This document shows positions 33,516 to 45,578 of a DNA stretch of 64,000 nucleotides, in pieces. Source of the DNA: Malus domestica. Taxonomy: Eukaryota > Streptophyta > Magnoliopsida > Rosales > Rosaceae. A program made the translations under genes and the position numbers. The stretch is from assembly GCF_042453785.1 (NCBI RefSeq), contig NC_091664.1, forward strand, positions 921,001 to 985,000, written 5' to 3'. Below the pieces are notes generated by a model. The model was not told the DNA's origin and searched no databases. It saw nothing but the letters and a program-made list of their open reading frames with translations. Within the stretch, counting starts at the first letter, position 1; every line of letters begins with the position of its first letter.

Positions 33516-36044
33516 TATATATAATTATATAATTTCCAAATTGTGTGGTGTTCGTAAGTTTGCAGCCATTTTAAGCTACCTATTTGGGTCAACGCCACTT
33601 GGAGGAACCACGCAAGGGAGGAAAATACAATAACAATATGTTCTAGAGGGAAAGGAGAGGGAATCTTAAAAAAAAAAAAAACCCTAATAATTTCACTTTT
33701 TTGGCAAGTTTGTTTTACAAATATTATTCTAATTAATTAGGTTAAGTACTTTGTAAATGTTATCTTAGAAAACAAGCACATGGCTAAGGCTGAAGCTAAA
33801 GTACCTACATTATGTTTTTACTTGTTTAATTTAGGAGTATTAGTAGGCCGACGTACGAGGCTATGTTTTCATATGTAAGCTTTTTTTTCCTATTCTCTTT
33901 ATATCTTTATTCCTTCCTGTGTTTTGGACCTCAAAACCCTAAAACATAAGTAAATATATAAATAGAGAAATTGCTTGCCTTCATTTCTGAACACACATCA
34001 GCAATAGCTAGCTTTTAGTTTAAATTAGAGATTTAGTAGGAGGAGCTTGAACATGATCAAGGAGTGGATGACAAGTCATGAATGGGGACTCAGTGCCCTG
34101 TAAATATAAACTATATTGTGACAGGTCTTTGCTTAATTTTATTACAAACTTCCATCTGTTTCTCAGTCTTGAAGATAAGAATTTTGCAGCCTGTATATCA
34201 AAGGAAAATATATTATTAAGAAAGTTGAGGTTCAACTTATGCCTGAATCACATTCTTTTTTATTTAAGTTATCTTCTTTTATAGTCTTTTCTTTATTGGC
34301 TTCATCCTGTCTGTCCCATTACATCTAGTAACATAAAATCAATTGGCAGTGTAGAGAATAGTTCAACTATTTATTAGCACATGTAAGGTTCATCCTCTCA
34401 TCAATATGAGATTCATTCTCAACACACTCTCTCACGTGTGACGAATTTTCAAGCTTAACACGTGGACAACGCAAATCAAGTAATGTAGAGCGCGTGTTAG
34501 GCTTCGCACGTAAGACAACCTGCTTACCATGAACACACATCAGGTTCCATCATAAAACTAATTGGCAATATGAGGAGTAGCTTAACTACTTATAAGCTCA
34601 TGCAAGGTCCCTCCTCTCATCAATATGAGATTCATTCTCAACATTCATTGTGCTTGGTTGTCCTGTTTACCATTCTCTATTAATAGTTATGCTTATCTCG
34701 TAAAGCACGTGTGACCATTGGGCTACTCATGTTATATCTAATAGCATTGCCAACTCAAAGTATTAGTTTTTGGTTTGATCAAGATGGCTAGGGACTATGA
34801 CAAATTCATCACATATATACATATATATATATATATATAATTAACAGGCACATACATGCATAAACAACAGATCTCTAGTCACTTGTATTAATTATCATTA
34901 TCATTTTCTAGAGAAAAACATGTTGAATATTCCACATTTTTGATCCGGGGTGTGTGTCTCTGCATGTATTTAAGTGTATGTGGGGGACAGAGAATTTGTC
35001 CCTTGTCAACAGTTTATAACCTTCACTTGCAACAACTACGTACCCTCAAAGTCTAATCAATTTGTTTAAAGTATAATGGCATCACAGATAATCAATTTAT
35101 TAATCACCCATTTGAGCTTAATTAAGCTGACTCTCAAAGAAAAAAAACGAACAGGTTCGTTTCTGGTGCAACTACTCCAAGAATTCGACTATTATATACG
35201 TACGCATGACTTTCCTTTTACTTTATTCTTCTCATCACATCGACTTCTTTTTTTTAGGGTTTTGATCAACCCTAGCTATCTTTTTTGCAAGGAAGTTCAT
35301 CCCTCCACGCTTCCCCTTCACTAATTCGATCTTTAATTTGTAACAGCACACACAAACACCATATGTTTCTATTGCAGCATCGCCATATCTATATAAAGTT
35401 AGATAAGATGAAAAACATGATAAGAGAGTGTAAAAGATAAAAACGACTGCATATATGAAAGTGGAACCTTTCTTGTTCAAATGATATATTCCAATATTTT
35501 TTGTTTTGTTTTACATCGCTTACTCTTTCCATATTTTCTAGCTCACAATTAGGAGTTATTAAAAATCAACAAGTTTTTTTTTTTATACTAATGCAGCGCG
35601 TTGTAGACACGAAGTCACAAGAATTACGCTCCGGATACTACTTATTAATTATCCAAATTAGAATGTCAAGAGCGAAGGGTTTCTACATGTCCTGCTGACT
35701 TTGCATAAATATGTAATACAAAGAGATTTGAATACAGTATAGAAAATGCTATTTCATTTAGTAATGAATAGAAGAAATTTTAAGCTGCAAAGTTATTATA
35801 TCCAAGGTATAGAAAATGTTATGGCACTAGAAACCTAATAAAAATAGAAAATCAACCAAAAGAATCAAGACTTCTGGCAGCCTATATATTAGACATGCGC
35901 ATCACATATTTGGCACTATCACATAACTCAAACTACATGTGATAGAGTTCATACTTGAGACATATTAATAAGGAGATTATAATGCAAGCTATGAACAATG
36001 ACATTACTATTTTAATATAATTTTGAGTACCTATCGATCATGTC
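33516..36044. other. Intergenic with repeats, no gene recognised
   Basis: A long AT-rich stretch. It contains the direct repeat at 34337-34650, a TA-rich microsatellite near 34817-34840 and isolated open stretches (for example 34020-34284 and 35076-35324) without a motif I recognise. Confidence 0.45.
34337..34650. repeat. Direct repeat of about 95 bp
   Basis: aattggcagtgtagagaata...tcaatatgagattcattctcaac at about 34340-34425 recurs at about 34560-34645. It may be the remains of an LTR with internal repeats. Confidence 0.65.
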
Positions 36045-36053
36045 ATAAATTAT

Positions 36054-36200
36054 GAGAATTTTTCAGTGTGCCGGGAACAAAGTCTGGTATATCAAGTTTT
36101 ATAATACAAATAGTTGGATGCTTGAGGAAAAAAAATTTCTACCACTTGTGTTTTGATACTTGGTAAATCGGACTGTGTTCTCGGCACACTGAAACTCTCC
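36054..36200. mobile_element. MULE-type MITE, 147 bp
   Basis: Terminal inverted repeats around TTTCAGTGTGCCGGGAACA, with a perfect 9-bp duplication ATAAATTAT (36045-36053, 36201-36209). Confidence 0.9.
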
Positions 36201-37035
36201 ATAAATTATAAACCCAACTTAACACTTAATCTTGGATGTATACTGATTGAAAAAAAAAAAAAAAAAAAGAATCATGGATGTAAATACATGCATGAATTTA
36301 ATATTCTTTGCTTAGCGATATTATAAAATTTTTAATTCGTAGGTAGGCAGCAAGCAAAACCTCTTGGAAGATGACCTAAAAAACCTTATCCTGTTGGTGA
36401 AAATTTTGTTGCACTTTGTTTTTCTTTAATTCCAAATTAAGTTGTAGTTTGCTTATCTGTTGATGAGTAACATCATGACTTCCACCAATCGATCGAACTA
36501 AACTAATATATATTTTAATGAAAAAAAGTAGCATGGAGTGCGCTTTATCGTTGTTTTGACAAAGCATGATCATCAATGCCGTTATGCATATCAACTTATC
36601 ATTGTAATTGGTTAATATAATCATGGATAACTAAGGTAGGCAAACTTAATCTTGTTTAGAGAATATGTGGGCCATTAGGGATATTAAACAACAAAAACTA
36701 ATTCTTATCTCATTAAGTGGAGTGTAGTCGGCTTATGGAGATACAACGACCCTTACTCACTTATCACTGTGTCTGGGCCACACATAGGCGACAACCTAGT
36801 TTTAGCACAATTTCATTTATGATCCATTATTAGACCGATTCGACGTGAAAAACGCAATGCCGACTGTTGACTACCTGACGCTCTCCTCCTCCTCCTTTAT
36901 TCAGGCTTGGGACCGACAATGTAAGATAAATTTACATAGGTCGAGTTCCATTAGGGATATCAAAATAATTTGTTAATACAATGATATATCCACAAGATTA
37001 AAACTTAACATTTTTACTTACGAGTGAAGAAAAAT

Positions 37036-37203
37036 AGTAATGTTAGGTAGACCAAAATTTTAAACCAAATTTGCAAACTAAATGATGTGGTTGTAGATGA
37101 TTGGATTATTAATTAAGTGTCAATTAACGTGCTTGTTTCTTTTTTGTGACACATCATTTGATTTGCAATTTGGTTTAAAAAATTTGATCTCCTTAGCATT
37201 ACT
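37036..37203. mobile_element. Foldback MITE-like element
   Basis: AGTAATGTTAGGTAGACC pairs with the right end ggagatcaaa...TTAGCATTACT, and inner blocks (aaaccaaatttgcaaactaaatgatg) pair too. The duplication is not clean. Confidence 0.65.
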
Positions 37204-37349
37204 CGAGAAAAAATATCACTAGATCGTAGTAACATTTCTTATAATGTACTATTGCACGCATATGGGTAGGTTGAGGAAACGAACACAAAGCGAGGGCTTT
37301 TTTTTTATACAAATTTCTTAATTCTAGTTGTACTTTTCAATATGATTTT

Positions 37350-38283
37350 GGCCAAATTTTTTTTGTGATCTCTGTGATGACACGCTACTTTCAATGTAAC
37401 CCTTGTGGTGAAAAAGCTATTAATTAAACCCTCGTGGTGAGCCATGTTAGCAATTGAGGTCCAAATCTAAAGTTCCATTAATCTTCCATTAAATAAAATC
37501 ATGTGACTATCACATGTGAATAGGTCAAAATTAAGTTTATTTATTTTGGAAAATAAAAAGATAAAAACATGATTGAATTAAAATAAAATTACAAATAAAA
37601 GAAACTTGTAAAGATAAAAAAACCCAGCTGTTCCCGTAGCTCATCTCAGGCTTCCAGCCACTGCCATAGCCACTAGTGGACCTCCTTCACCATCACTAAC
37701 CATCACCCCAATTTGATAGCACATGTATCTCAACCTATATAATGCAGAAAAATCACATATGCACAAGAATAACTTAAAGAGTTAAAGACAATGGGTCAAA
37801 TGCAGTATATATGCATTCAGACGGTTAAAAGGCATTGTAGAATTAAAGACAATGGGTGAAAGGCATTGCAGAAAATTCAATCTTCAGGCTTGCCCTCCGC
37901 ATATGAACTTCAAATTAGGTGCGACTTCACCTTCACCTCTTGTCCTAGCCATTGACATGGTTTTACATGTTTAGTTTCAGTCTTCACGTTCAAGCTTTTT
38001 TTTTCTTTTTCTTTTTTAATTTTTTTTATAAAATCAAATTTCAATTAAACCCTAAATTATACTAGATGTTCATTGAATAAGATATAATTTGGATTGAAAT
38101 GACGTATTTGACCTTTCATGTGATAGTCACGTGAGTTTATTTAACGGAAGACCAACAAATATTTGGATTTGGACCTCAATTGCTAATAAGGTCCACCATG
38201 AGGGTTTAATTAAAAACTTTTTCACTACAAAGATCACATTGAAAGTGACGTGTAACCACATGAATCACAAAAAAAAAATGGCC
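37350..38283. mobile_element. Mutator-like TIR element (934 bp)
   Basis: About 180-bp terminal inverted repeats beginning GGCCAAATTTTTTTTGTGAT are flanked by a perfect 9-bp duplication TATGATTTT (37341-37349, 38284-38292). The interior (about 37625-37960) is not TIR-like and includes a short internal duplication around aaagacaatgggt. It might hold captured DNA (Pack-MULE style); there is no transposase. Confidence 0.85.
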
Positions 38284-38857
38284 TATGATTTTTAATTTAA
38301 TATAGTAATGCATCGTCTCTTCCAACATGATCAGAGTTGTATGCAGTAATTTATTGATTCCGCTTTCAGAAACCTTCTTTCTTGCAAAATGAATTGTTTG
38401 TGAGAATTTCAAAACTATTAAACATCATAAAAAATTAAATAGTACCCATCACACTAAGATGCACTTATCTGGACCTTGATAGAAACTTTGTCAGAAATTT
38501 CAATTCGATCAAAAGGAAAAATAGTGTTACATATCAGTTTTACAAATTATGGGTATCCTTGAATAACACATCAACAATCAAGTCAGAGAGTTTCTCAAAC
38601 CAAAGCAATTCGTTTTCCACCTATAAAGTATAAAATTCAAAGAAAAATGTGTCTGAAAATGTGCCCAAATTGATTCCCCGTTGACATGTTAAAGTCCTAA
38701 GATAAGGTTTTAAATTCACCCATGTTTTAAGTCTCCAATAACACAAAGTCACCGATGAATAGAGCATCAAATGCAATGGCAGCAACTCAATTACATAAAA
38801 AGTGTTGACAACTGGTGGGGGCAGGAAAATCAATGTGGCATGCTCAGAGCAGTTTAT

Positions 38858-39364
38858 GGGGTGGTTTGGGAGTGAGGTGCTTAAAAAAAAAGGGTGTGCT
38901 ATCCACACACCCCTTTTTACTTCTCCCACACCCTTGTTAATTTCTGTCATTTGATTTTCTTTAATTCATCTGATCCGACGGCCGAAAATTAAAATGGTGT
39001 GAGAGAAGTAAAAAGGGGTGTGTGGATATCACACCCCAAAAAAAAACACCTATGAAAAAAAGCTGTGAGGGTTTTAGGTGTTTGGTAAACTGAAAAAAAT
39101 GGCTTATTTTGGAAGCTGCTGTGAGAATAAGCTGAAATCAAAGGAAAAAGCTGAAGCTGCTATTTGTAGCTTTGGAAAACTGGCTTTTTTTCAAAGCACA
39201 TGGAGCTACAGTTCTCCTTTAATGAAAAGACACACTATCAGACTGTTTTTTTTTTCCAAAAGCACTTTTACAAAAAAGTTTACCAAACACTCTGCTGATT
39301 TATTTCACAGCCGCTTATTCTCACAGCAGCTTTTTTTCAAAGCACAGCAATACCAAACCAACCC
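38858..39364. mobile_element. Non-autonomous TIR element, copy A
   Basis: Ends GGGGTGGTTTGGGAGTGAGG and (reversed) GGGTTGGTTTGGTATTGC, flanked by the 3-bp TAT. It carries a second MITE near its left end. The same family occurs inverted at 40069-40448. Confidence 0.8.
38892..39037. mobile_element. MITE nested in copy A
   Basis: A 146-bp foldback with ends GGGTGTGCTATCCACACACC and GGTGTGTGGATATCACACCC, flanked by 9 A on each side (38883-38891, 39038-39046). Same family as 40993-41135 and 58700-58847. Confidence 0.85.
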
Positions 39365-39745
39365 TATATCGAGCAAATTAAAGATTACGATCATCTCCAA
39401 TCAAAAGGTATTTTGAAAACGACGTATTTTAAGTGTCAACCTCTAGGTACTTGGACATTTATTTTTTGTCAAGCTCATCACTTGATAACTTGGTGAACAT
39501 GCTAAAAAGAAATAAAAATTATAGAGGTGCTAATATTAAACCCTCGATAATTGGAGATGGGAAGATTAGCCGGCTACCATTCCTTAAAAAAGAAAATATT
39601 CTGAGGGCTAAATTTGTGCCCAAGGGCTTTTATTAGCCATCCATGGTTGGAGGCCTAAGTATATATACTGAAATACCTCCTTTTACTTTCGAAATAATAA
39701 AGCCTATTACCTTTGTATTTTTGGTAACGCATTCTGAAAAGGTCA

Positions 39746-40896
39746 AGGCCATCTCCAATATAGTAGGCAAATGATTAGCCAAACTTCTTTTGATGAGCCA
39801 CATAAGCAAAATCAAGCTCCAATGTAGTAGTCAATTGAGTGGAGGTGGATTGTCTACCCTCCCATTTTCATACTCTTCCTATCTTCTTCTGTTTGTGTGG
39901 TTACAGTTAAATCATGTCAACATTTTATATTGATTTTTTTATAAAAATAATAAAACAAAAAGTAATAGGAATATAAAATGTTGACGTGACTTAACCGTGT
40001 CCACACAAAACAGAAGGGGATGAGAAGAGTATAGAAATGGTAGGGCAGACAATCCACATCACAATTGAGGGCTGGTTTGGTATTGATGTGCTTTGAAAAA
40101 AAAGCTGCTGTGAGAATAAACGGCTGTGCTGTGAGAATAAACGGCTGTGAAATAAATCAGCAGTGTGTTTGGTAAACTTTTTTGTAAAAGTGCTTTTGGA
40201 AAGAAAAAAAAACAGTCTGATAGTTAGTCTTTTCATTAAAGGAGCACTGTAGCTCTATGTGCTTTGAAAAAAAACCAGTTTTCCAAAGCTGCAAATAGCA
40301 GCTTCAGCTTTTTCCTTTGATTTCAGCTTATTCTCACAACAGCTTCCAAAATAAGCCTTTTTTTTTTCAGTTTACCAAACACCTAAAACCCTCACAGCTT
40401 TTTTTCATGGGTGCTTTTTTTTTAAGCACCTCACTCCCAAACCACCCCTGAGTAGGTAAACTTTGCCTACTCCCACAAAGTATACAGCATTGCCTACTTC
40501 TACATGTGTAGGCAAAACTGGACCTACATATCTATCTATAATAAAAACAAATCTCAAAGGTGAAGGACAATAATAAAATGAAATTTTACCTATTTGGTTT
40601 AGAAAATGGTAGGGATACCAAATTTTTGGATTGTATTTTGTAGAATACATGACGTAACGGTTCATAGTTGGACTCTTTTTTAATCATTCAAGAATGAGTC
40701 CAACCATCAATTGTCACATCATGTGTTTTACAAAATATGATTTAAAAATTAGTCTAGCATCACCCACTTGGGTTGCCTATTCCATATGACTCATGAGTGA
40801 CATTTTTTCATAAGAAAATTGAGCATGCAACTTGACACTTTCACCATTATAGTACAGTCTTACTTATTATGTTTGCCTACACCATTAAAAATGCTC
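39746..40896. mobile_element. Possible Harbinger-like TIR element hosting copy B
   Basis: The left end GGCCATCTCCAATATAGTAGGC and the right end (reversed) GAGCATTTTTAATGGTGTAGGC are similar. The flanks are CAA and TAA, only weakly supportive. It contains the element at 40069-40448. Confidence 0.5.
40069..40448. mobile_element. Non-autonomous TIR element, copy B (inverted relative to copy A)
   Basis: Ends GGGCTGGTTTGGTATTGATG and (reversed) GGGGTGGTTTGGGAGTGAGG, with 3-bp TGA on both flanks (40066-40068, 40449-40451). It shares most of its length with 39047-39364 in the opposite orientation. Confidence 0.8.
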
Positions 40897-40992
40897 TAAA
40901 AGCATTTTCAGTACAAAACACTTTTGAAATTGTTTGCTAATAAATAGTTAGTTCTAGGTACTTTTTAGGAAGCTCACATAATTTATAACATG

Positions 40993-41135
40993 GGGTCATA
41001 TCCGCACTTTTTTTACCTTCTCACACTTTTTAAATTTTCAACTGTCGGATCAGATGAATTGAAAAAAAAATCAAAGAATATAAATTAACAAAGAGTGTAT
41101 GAGAAGTAAAAAAGAATGTGTGGATAGCATACCTC
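40993..41135. mobile_element. Diverged MITE, third copy of the 146-bp family
   Basis: Inner blocks cttctcacactttttaaatt and gtatgagaagtaaaaaag pair as in the other copies. The flanks TATAACATG and TATAACAAT are an imperfect 9-bp duplication. Confidence 0.7.
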
Positions 41136-41174
41136 TATAACAATAAGCCCTATTATATAAAAGCAATTTTGCTA

Positions 41175-41295
41175 GGGAATTGTTATTAGCACTTCAAAAA
41201 TCACATTTTGCACTCCAAACTTTATATAATTGGAAAGAAAATTACACATGGGAGGAGTATAAAATAAGATTTTTGAAGTGCTAATAACAATTCCC
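41175..41295. mobile_element. Foldback MITE with 8-bp duplication
   Basis: GGGAATTGTTATTAGCACTT is mirrored at the right end, with perfect TTTTGCTA flanks (41167-41174, 41296-41303). The same family is at 54321-54440. Confidence 0.9.
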
Positions 41296-41303
41296 TTTTG
41301 CTA

Positions 41304-43257
41304 AAATGCTTCTTATAAAAACTGTCCAAAATCAAAATGAAAGACCTTTCTGTTTTTATTTTTTTCATTTTATACAGTTTATAAAAGAGATCTAGTCTCC
41401 TACTCTGGGTTTGATTTATGAATGTAGGAATGATTAATGTGCTTAATGGACAATTGGGTACTCACTAATCAGTACCCAAAACCTCTTATGTGGCCCAATA
41501 AAATGATTACACCTGTCGTATTAAACTCTCACCCAAAACTCATAGTTATCTTGCTACGCAAACAGCAATTTTCTCCTTTCAACCTTAACCAAACATAGTT
41601 CTTCTCCCACATCAAGGACACAAGCAGACACATATATACATTTTCACCCATAACCACCAGCTACCGTCCTCTTCCACCACCATCCGCCACCATCGTCAAT
41701 CCCTCGTCTGTCGATCCAGCCCAATCCCTTGTCCGTCAAACCCAGCCCCAATCCCTCCTACATCATAATTTAAAAGTAATCGCATACGGCTCACACCCTA
41801 CAGATCCAATGCTATGTAAATCTGACATGCATGTTATAAAAAGGTTGTATCTCATGTCTACATGCCATGAGATATACTCACTCAGACCGATGAAGCCTAA
41901 AGTCCAGGCCTCACATTTTGAAAACTTACATAAACTAAACAATTCTAATTCATTCTAAGTCGCTATCATCTTAACTAACATTCTAAATGGTTGTAGGTGA
42001 GGATTGCACACCTAGTTGGTCTTCGCATAAGAAAACATGCCCGCCCGAACTAAAGAATGAAGACCATCTCGGCTTAAGTGAAGAAGGAAGTTGATTCTTT
42101 GAGCAGGGGTGATGTAGCACAATTACCATGAGAAAGATGTACCTAAACAAGATGGTATAACTTTGATGTCCTAGGCTTGTGGAGGAATGTGCAACTAGGC
42201 ATGCTTCTATAAATAGCACATGCAATACATGGACAAACAACATATGGTATCCTTTGAGTCCTCTTTCAACTTCAAAAGAGTATTAACTCACTCAAACAAT
42301 TAGAGAACGATACTAACACTTTTGAGCACGTGCTTCATATATGTGAACCTATGCACAACAATTATTCCCTAGCCGACGAGCCTCTCTTACAGTAATAAAT
42401 TACAGATCCAAAATGACAGTAGCATAGTATATAGAAAAACAAACTAGAGAAATTGACATGTTTTAGTGGTAAGTCAACCCCTGAGCCAAGGGCAAGAGAC
42501 AATGCTCAAGAACACACACATGGGCATGAAGGTATGAATAAGCTTATTGGTACTGTTATAAAATCTATGCCTCCTACTTCGAACCATTACATGGGCATCA
42601 AAGTGTCGTTCTTTCAGACTCAGACCATATGCATCTAATCAAGGCTTATGATATCATGCATTTGTTGATTCACATCACAACTGATGTACAGGATACGTAA
42701 TTTAAAGCCTCCATTCGTAAAGTCACAAATAGAATCAAAGGTCCTAAATTAGTTATGAATTTGTAATGGACTCCTAAATTATTTAGGTTTACGTTCTCCT
42801 ACATCAAATGATATTTGTACCCTTAATTAAAAGAAATAAACCAGCAAGCATCTCTATGGTAACATCTGATTGGGAATCAAATCAGAACGAGCTTACACAT
42901 CCAGATCAGGAGACGGTTCATCAAAACATCAAAGGTTAAAACTACACTAAAGCTATTAGCTTTCGTATATAACAAGCTTAGTTCAGTTTTCTGAAATTCC
43001 AATCAAACAATTCTAAATCATGACTTATTCATAAAAGAGAAATCAGCATTCAACAAATACAGAGGACACATCACATTAGCAAACTTCAATTGTTTCAAAT
43101 TCAAGTATAATATAACTCACAACAACATCTCCAGCATCAATTATTCGGCACTTGAAAAATAAAAATAAAGTTGGAAGCCACAAACTATTTAGATCTCAAC
43201 AGCTATAAATCAAGCCAAAGTTAAGACAAGAGCTCCAAATTAGACAACTCCATTCTC
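41304..43257. other. Intergenic, no gene recognised
   Basis: AT-rich. A Pro/His-coding-looking CCACC-rich patch at 41660-41760 and a TATAAATAG at about 42210 were seen, but no coherent gene was found. This is the 3' flank of the SERF gene. Confidence 0.45.
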
Positions 43258-43794
43258 TTATTTCGTTTTATTACCTCCGGAGGAATTCCCTCCCGCCGCC
43301 CCCGCAGCCTTCTTCGCCTGCTTTTCTTGCAGCGCTTTCGCATCCCTGCAATCAATTTTTCAAAGAAACAGATAAATTTACAAATTGGGTTTTATCAAAA
43401 GCTTAAAGCAAGGTATAATAGTCAATAAAAAAAGGGAAATTGGACCTCTCTCGGCGCTGCTCCGGCGTCAAGCCGTCGTCTTTGTTCTTCCCAGCCTTGG
43501 CCCGGGCGGCGGCTCTCTCCCGGTCACGCTCTCTCTGGTTGCCGCGTGATCAAATCTCAAGAATCAAAGAAAACACGCAATTTCGTTTTTGTTTCAATCC
43601 ATAATAACAAAGAAAAAAAAATACACGGATTCGAAGGCAATGGAAACCTGGCAAACAGATTCGAAGCGTTGAAAAACACCATGATTACGAGATCAATCAT
43701 AAAAATTGAAGAAGATAATGAATGAATCAAAATCAAATGACAAAAGATTGATAAATAAATAAATGGAATCAACAGAAGAAAGGATATGAGTCAT
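43258..43794 (-). CDS. SERF/4F5-family small protein (64 aa) with a U12 AT-AC intron
   Basis: Three coding exons on the minus strand: 43794-43788 (ATG ACT C), 43545-43446 and 43345-43258. They join to a 64-residue protein beginning MTRGNQRERDRERAA, with GLTPEQRRERDAKALQEKQ in the middle and a Gly/Ser-rich end (GGNSSGGNKTK). This is the complete small EDRK-rich factor pattern. Intron 2 is GT-AG (100 nt). Intron 1 (242 nt) begins ATATCCTT directly after the split Arg codon and ends TTGATCAC; TTCTTGA lies 11 nt from the end, which matches U12-type donor, branch site and AC acceptor. Without it the start codon is lost, because an in-frame TGA lies at 43552-43550. Animal SERF proteins modulate amyloid aggregation; the plant role is not established. 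Confidence 0.88.
43546..43787 (-). other. U12-type AT-AC intron of the SERF gene
   Basis: Donor ATATCCTT (43787-43780), branch-like TTCTTGA (about 43563-43557) and acceptor CAC at 43548-43546. No GT-AG alternative gives the conserved N-terminus. Confidence 0.85.
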
Positions 43795-44087
43795 GATGCA
43801 GATTGCAGAGTGCCAAAGCAGAGGAAGAGCAGCAAGTCAATTGGGAAAGAGAGATCTGGGGTTCCAAGTTGTAGGATTTTAGGTTTTTAATTTTTTAATT
43901 TTTTAATTTTTTTAGGGTTGCAATGCAAAGTTGTAGGATGGTGGCAGCAAATCTTTACCATAAATATGTCATGTACTATTCATCATCTGGTTGGGATTCG
44001 ACTCCCACTATTATGTTAATTTAGAAGCATCTATGACTCGTTTGATAAATGTGGACCATTCAATCTTGGGACCGTTGTACACTCAAA

Positions 44088-44665
44088 CGTTCTAGATCGT
44101 GCCACATGTACAAGCGTTAGGGAAGGCTAACACTTTGACAGCAGTTGGCCGACAACATCATAAGTTGTAGGGCCAACTCGCACTATAAATACGTGAAACC
44201 TATGTGTTTGGCGTAAAAATAAATAACGTGATTGAAGTCAAGTCTTACTCAAAAATGTTAACGCATGCTAAAATTGATTGGGCTCTAAGTCGGGCGTGGT
44301 AATACATGGCGATTTCCCTAACAATATTTGACAGGCGGAGCTTATTTTTAGGGTTTTTGGGCAACTCTTTCCCTTTTACCTTGGTAATTTGGGCATGTGT
44401 GGACTTGCTTTTAGACATAGACATGATGGTTTCACAAAGAATGATGGTTTCATAAAGGATGATGGATATTAAAGACTTCACATGCAAATATATCAATTGT
44501 GCGTAACCCAAATTACTGTTGTATGTAATTTTTATTGTGAAATCGAGTTGCATCTTATGTCAGAAATCACTCAAATCCGAGTCAGCCACTAATTATAGCA
44601 TTTTGCAAATCGACTTCAATAGAGGAATAATCTTATGCTCATATCATCAACATCATCCTCAAGTT
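44088..44665. repeat. Segment X, first copy of the GASA-unit 3' flank
   Basis: From ttctagatcgtgccacatgt onward this matches 47525-48107 in direct orientation with scattered differences. It is non-coding as far as seen. It marks the left side of the tandem duplication. Confidence 0.85.
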
Positions 44666-45578
44666 TCAGACTAGTGTGTGCACAAAGAAAATTTGACATT
44701 TGCACATACAGAAAATGCGGGCACCTTAGGAATCAACCTAGTATTGAACTATGACAGGATACTATGCAAAGACACTATAGCACAAATTGTTATTGGTGAG
44801 TGTGAATAATCTAAGCACTTGCGTGTCGTGAAACAGATGCACCACCTAATGTAGGCTGGATTATTGTTTGAACATCTTTTTAAATCGTATTGGATGAATT
44901 GCTTTTGGATTTGTGGTTTTGAGAATTTTTTGATATATAAGGTTCTTGAATAGTCTGCTCTCACACACACACAGTGAGTGGAATAGTTATAATAAAAAAT
45001 GTCATTACTCAAGAAAAGTTTAAGTTATTGTCTAAACTATATGTTAATAGATCATGTTTGTTAATCAAAACTTCATAAAACTACTATTTTAACCTTCTCG
45101 TCAAAAATGAACAAAAAATATAAAACGTGTACAACCTAATAATTACATCTCACATAATTTTACTGTTTTTATACTAACCTTACAACCATCTAGACATAGC
45201 ATGCCCCATTTAAAAATTAAAAATTAAATAAGAAAACTTCACTTCTCTCTCCTCATCTTTCTCTCTCAGATTCTTCCCGTTCTCTCACACTCTCCTTTTC
45301 TTTTTCTTTTTTTTTTCATTTTCATTTTGCTTTTGTTCAGTTATCATCCTTAATAAGTCATAGTAAAATTAAAGACAAACTTGGTACCACTTCCACACAC
45401 AAAATGTGTGCTGATTGCTAGTTATTATTATTCTAACAAAAACTCTCCATCGTATTGCTCTAGAAAAAAAGCCGTCTACAAGAGATGCCTAGCGAAACAA
45501 AAACACAAAAACAGAAGAAGAAAAAAAATTAAAAAGGAAAACATTTCTTCGCAAATTAAATCAATGGTTTGGCATAAT
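44666..45578. other. 3' flank of the first GASA gene
   Basis: Duplicated at 61868-62759. It contains a CT-rich tract (45240-45320); no gene was recognised. Confidence 0.7.

Noticed and set aside
41660..41760. Possible coding patch with CCACC repeats
   Set aside because: No start, no stop-free extension and no splice context.
43557..43772. Minus-strand 71-residue frame within the SERF gene
   Set aside because: It lies almost entirely in the AT-AC intron and has no family resemblance.
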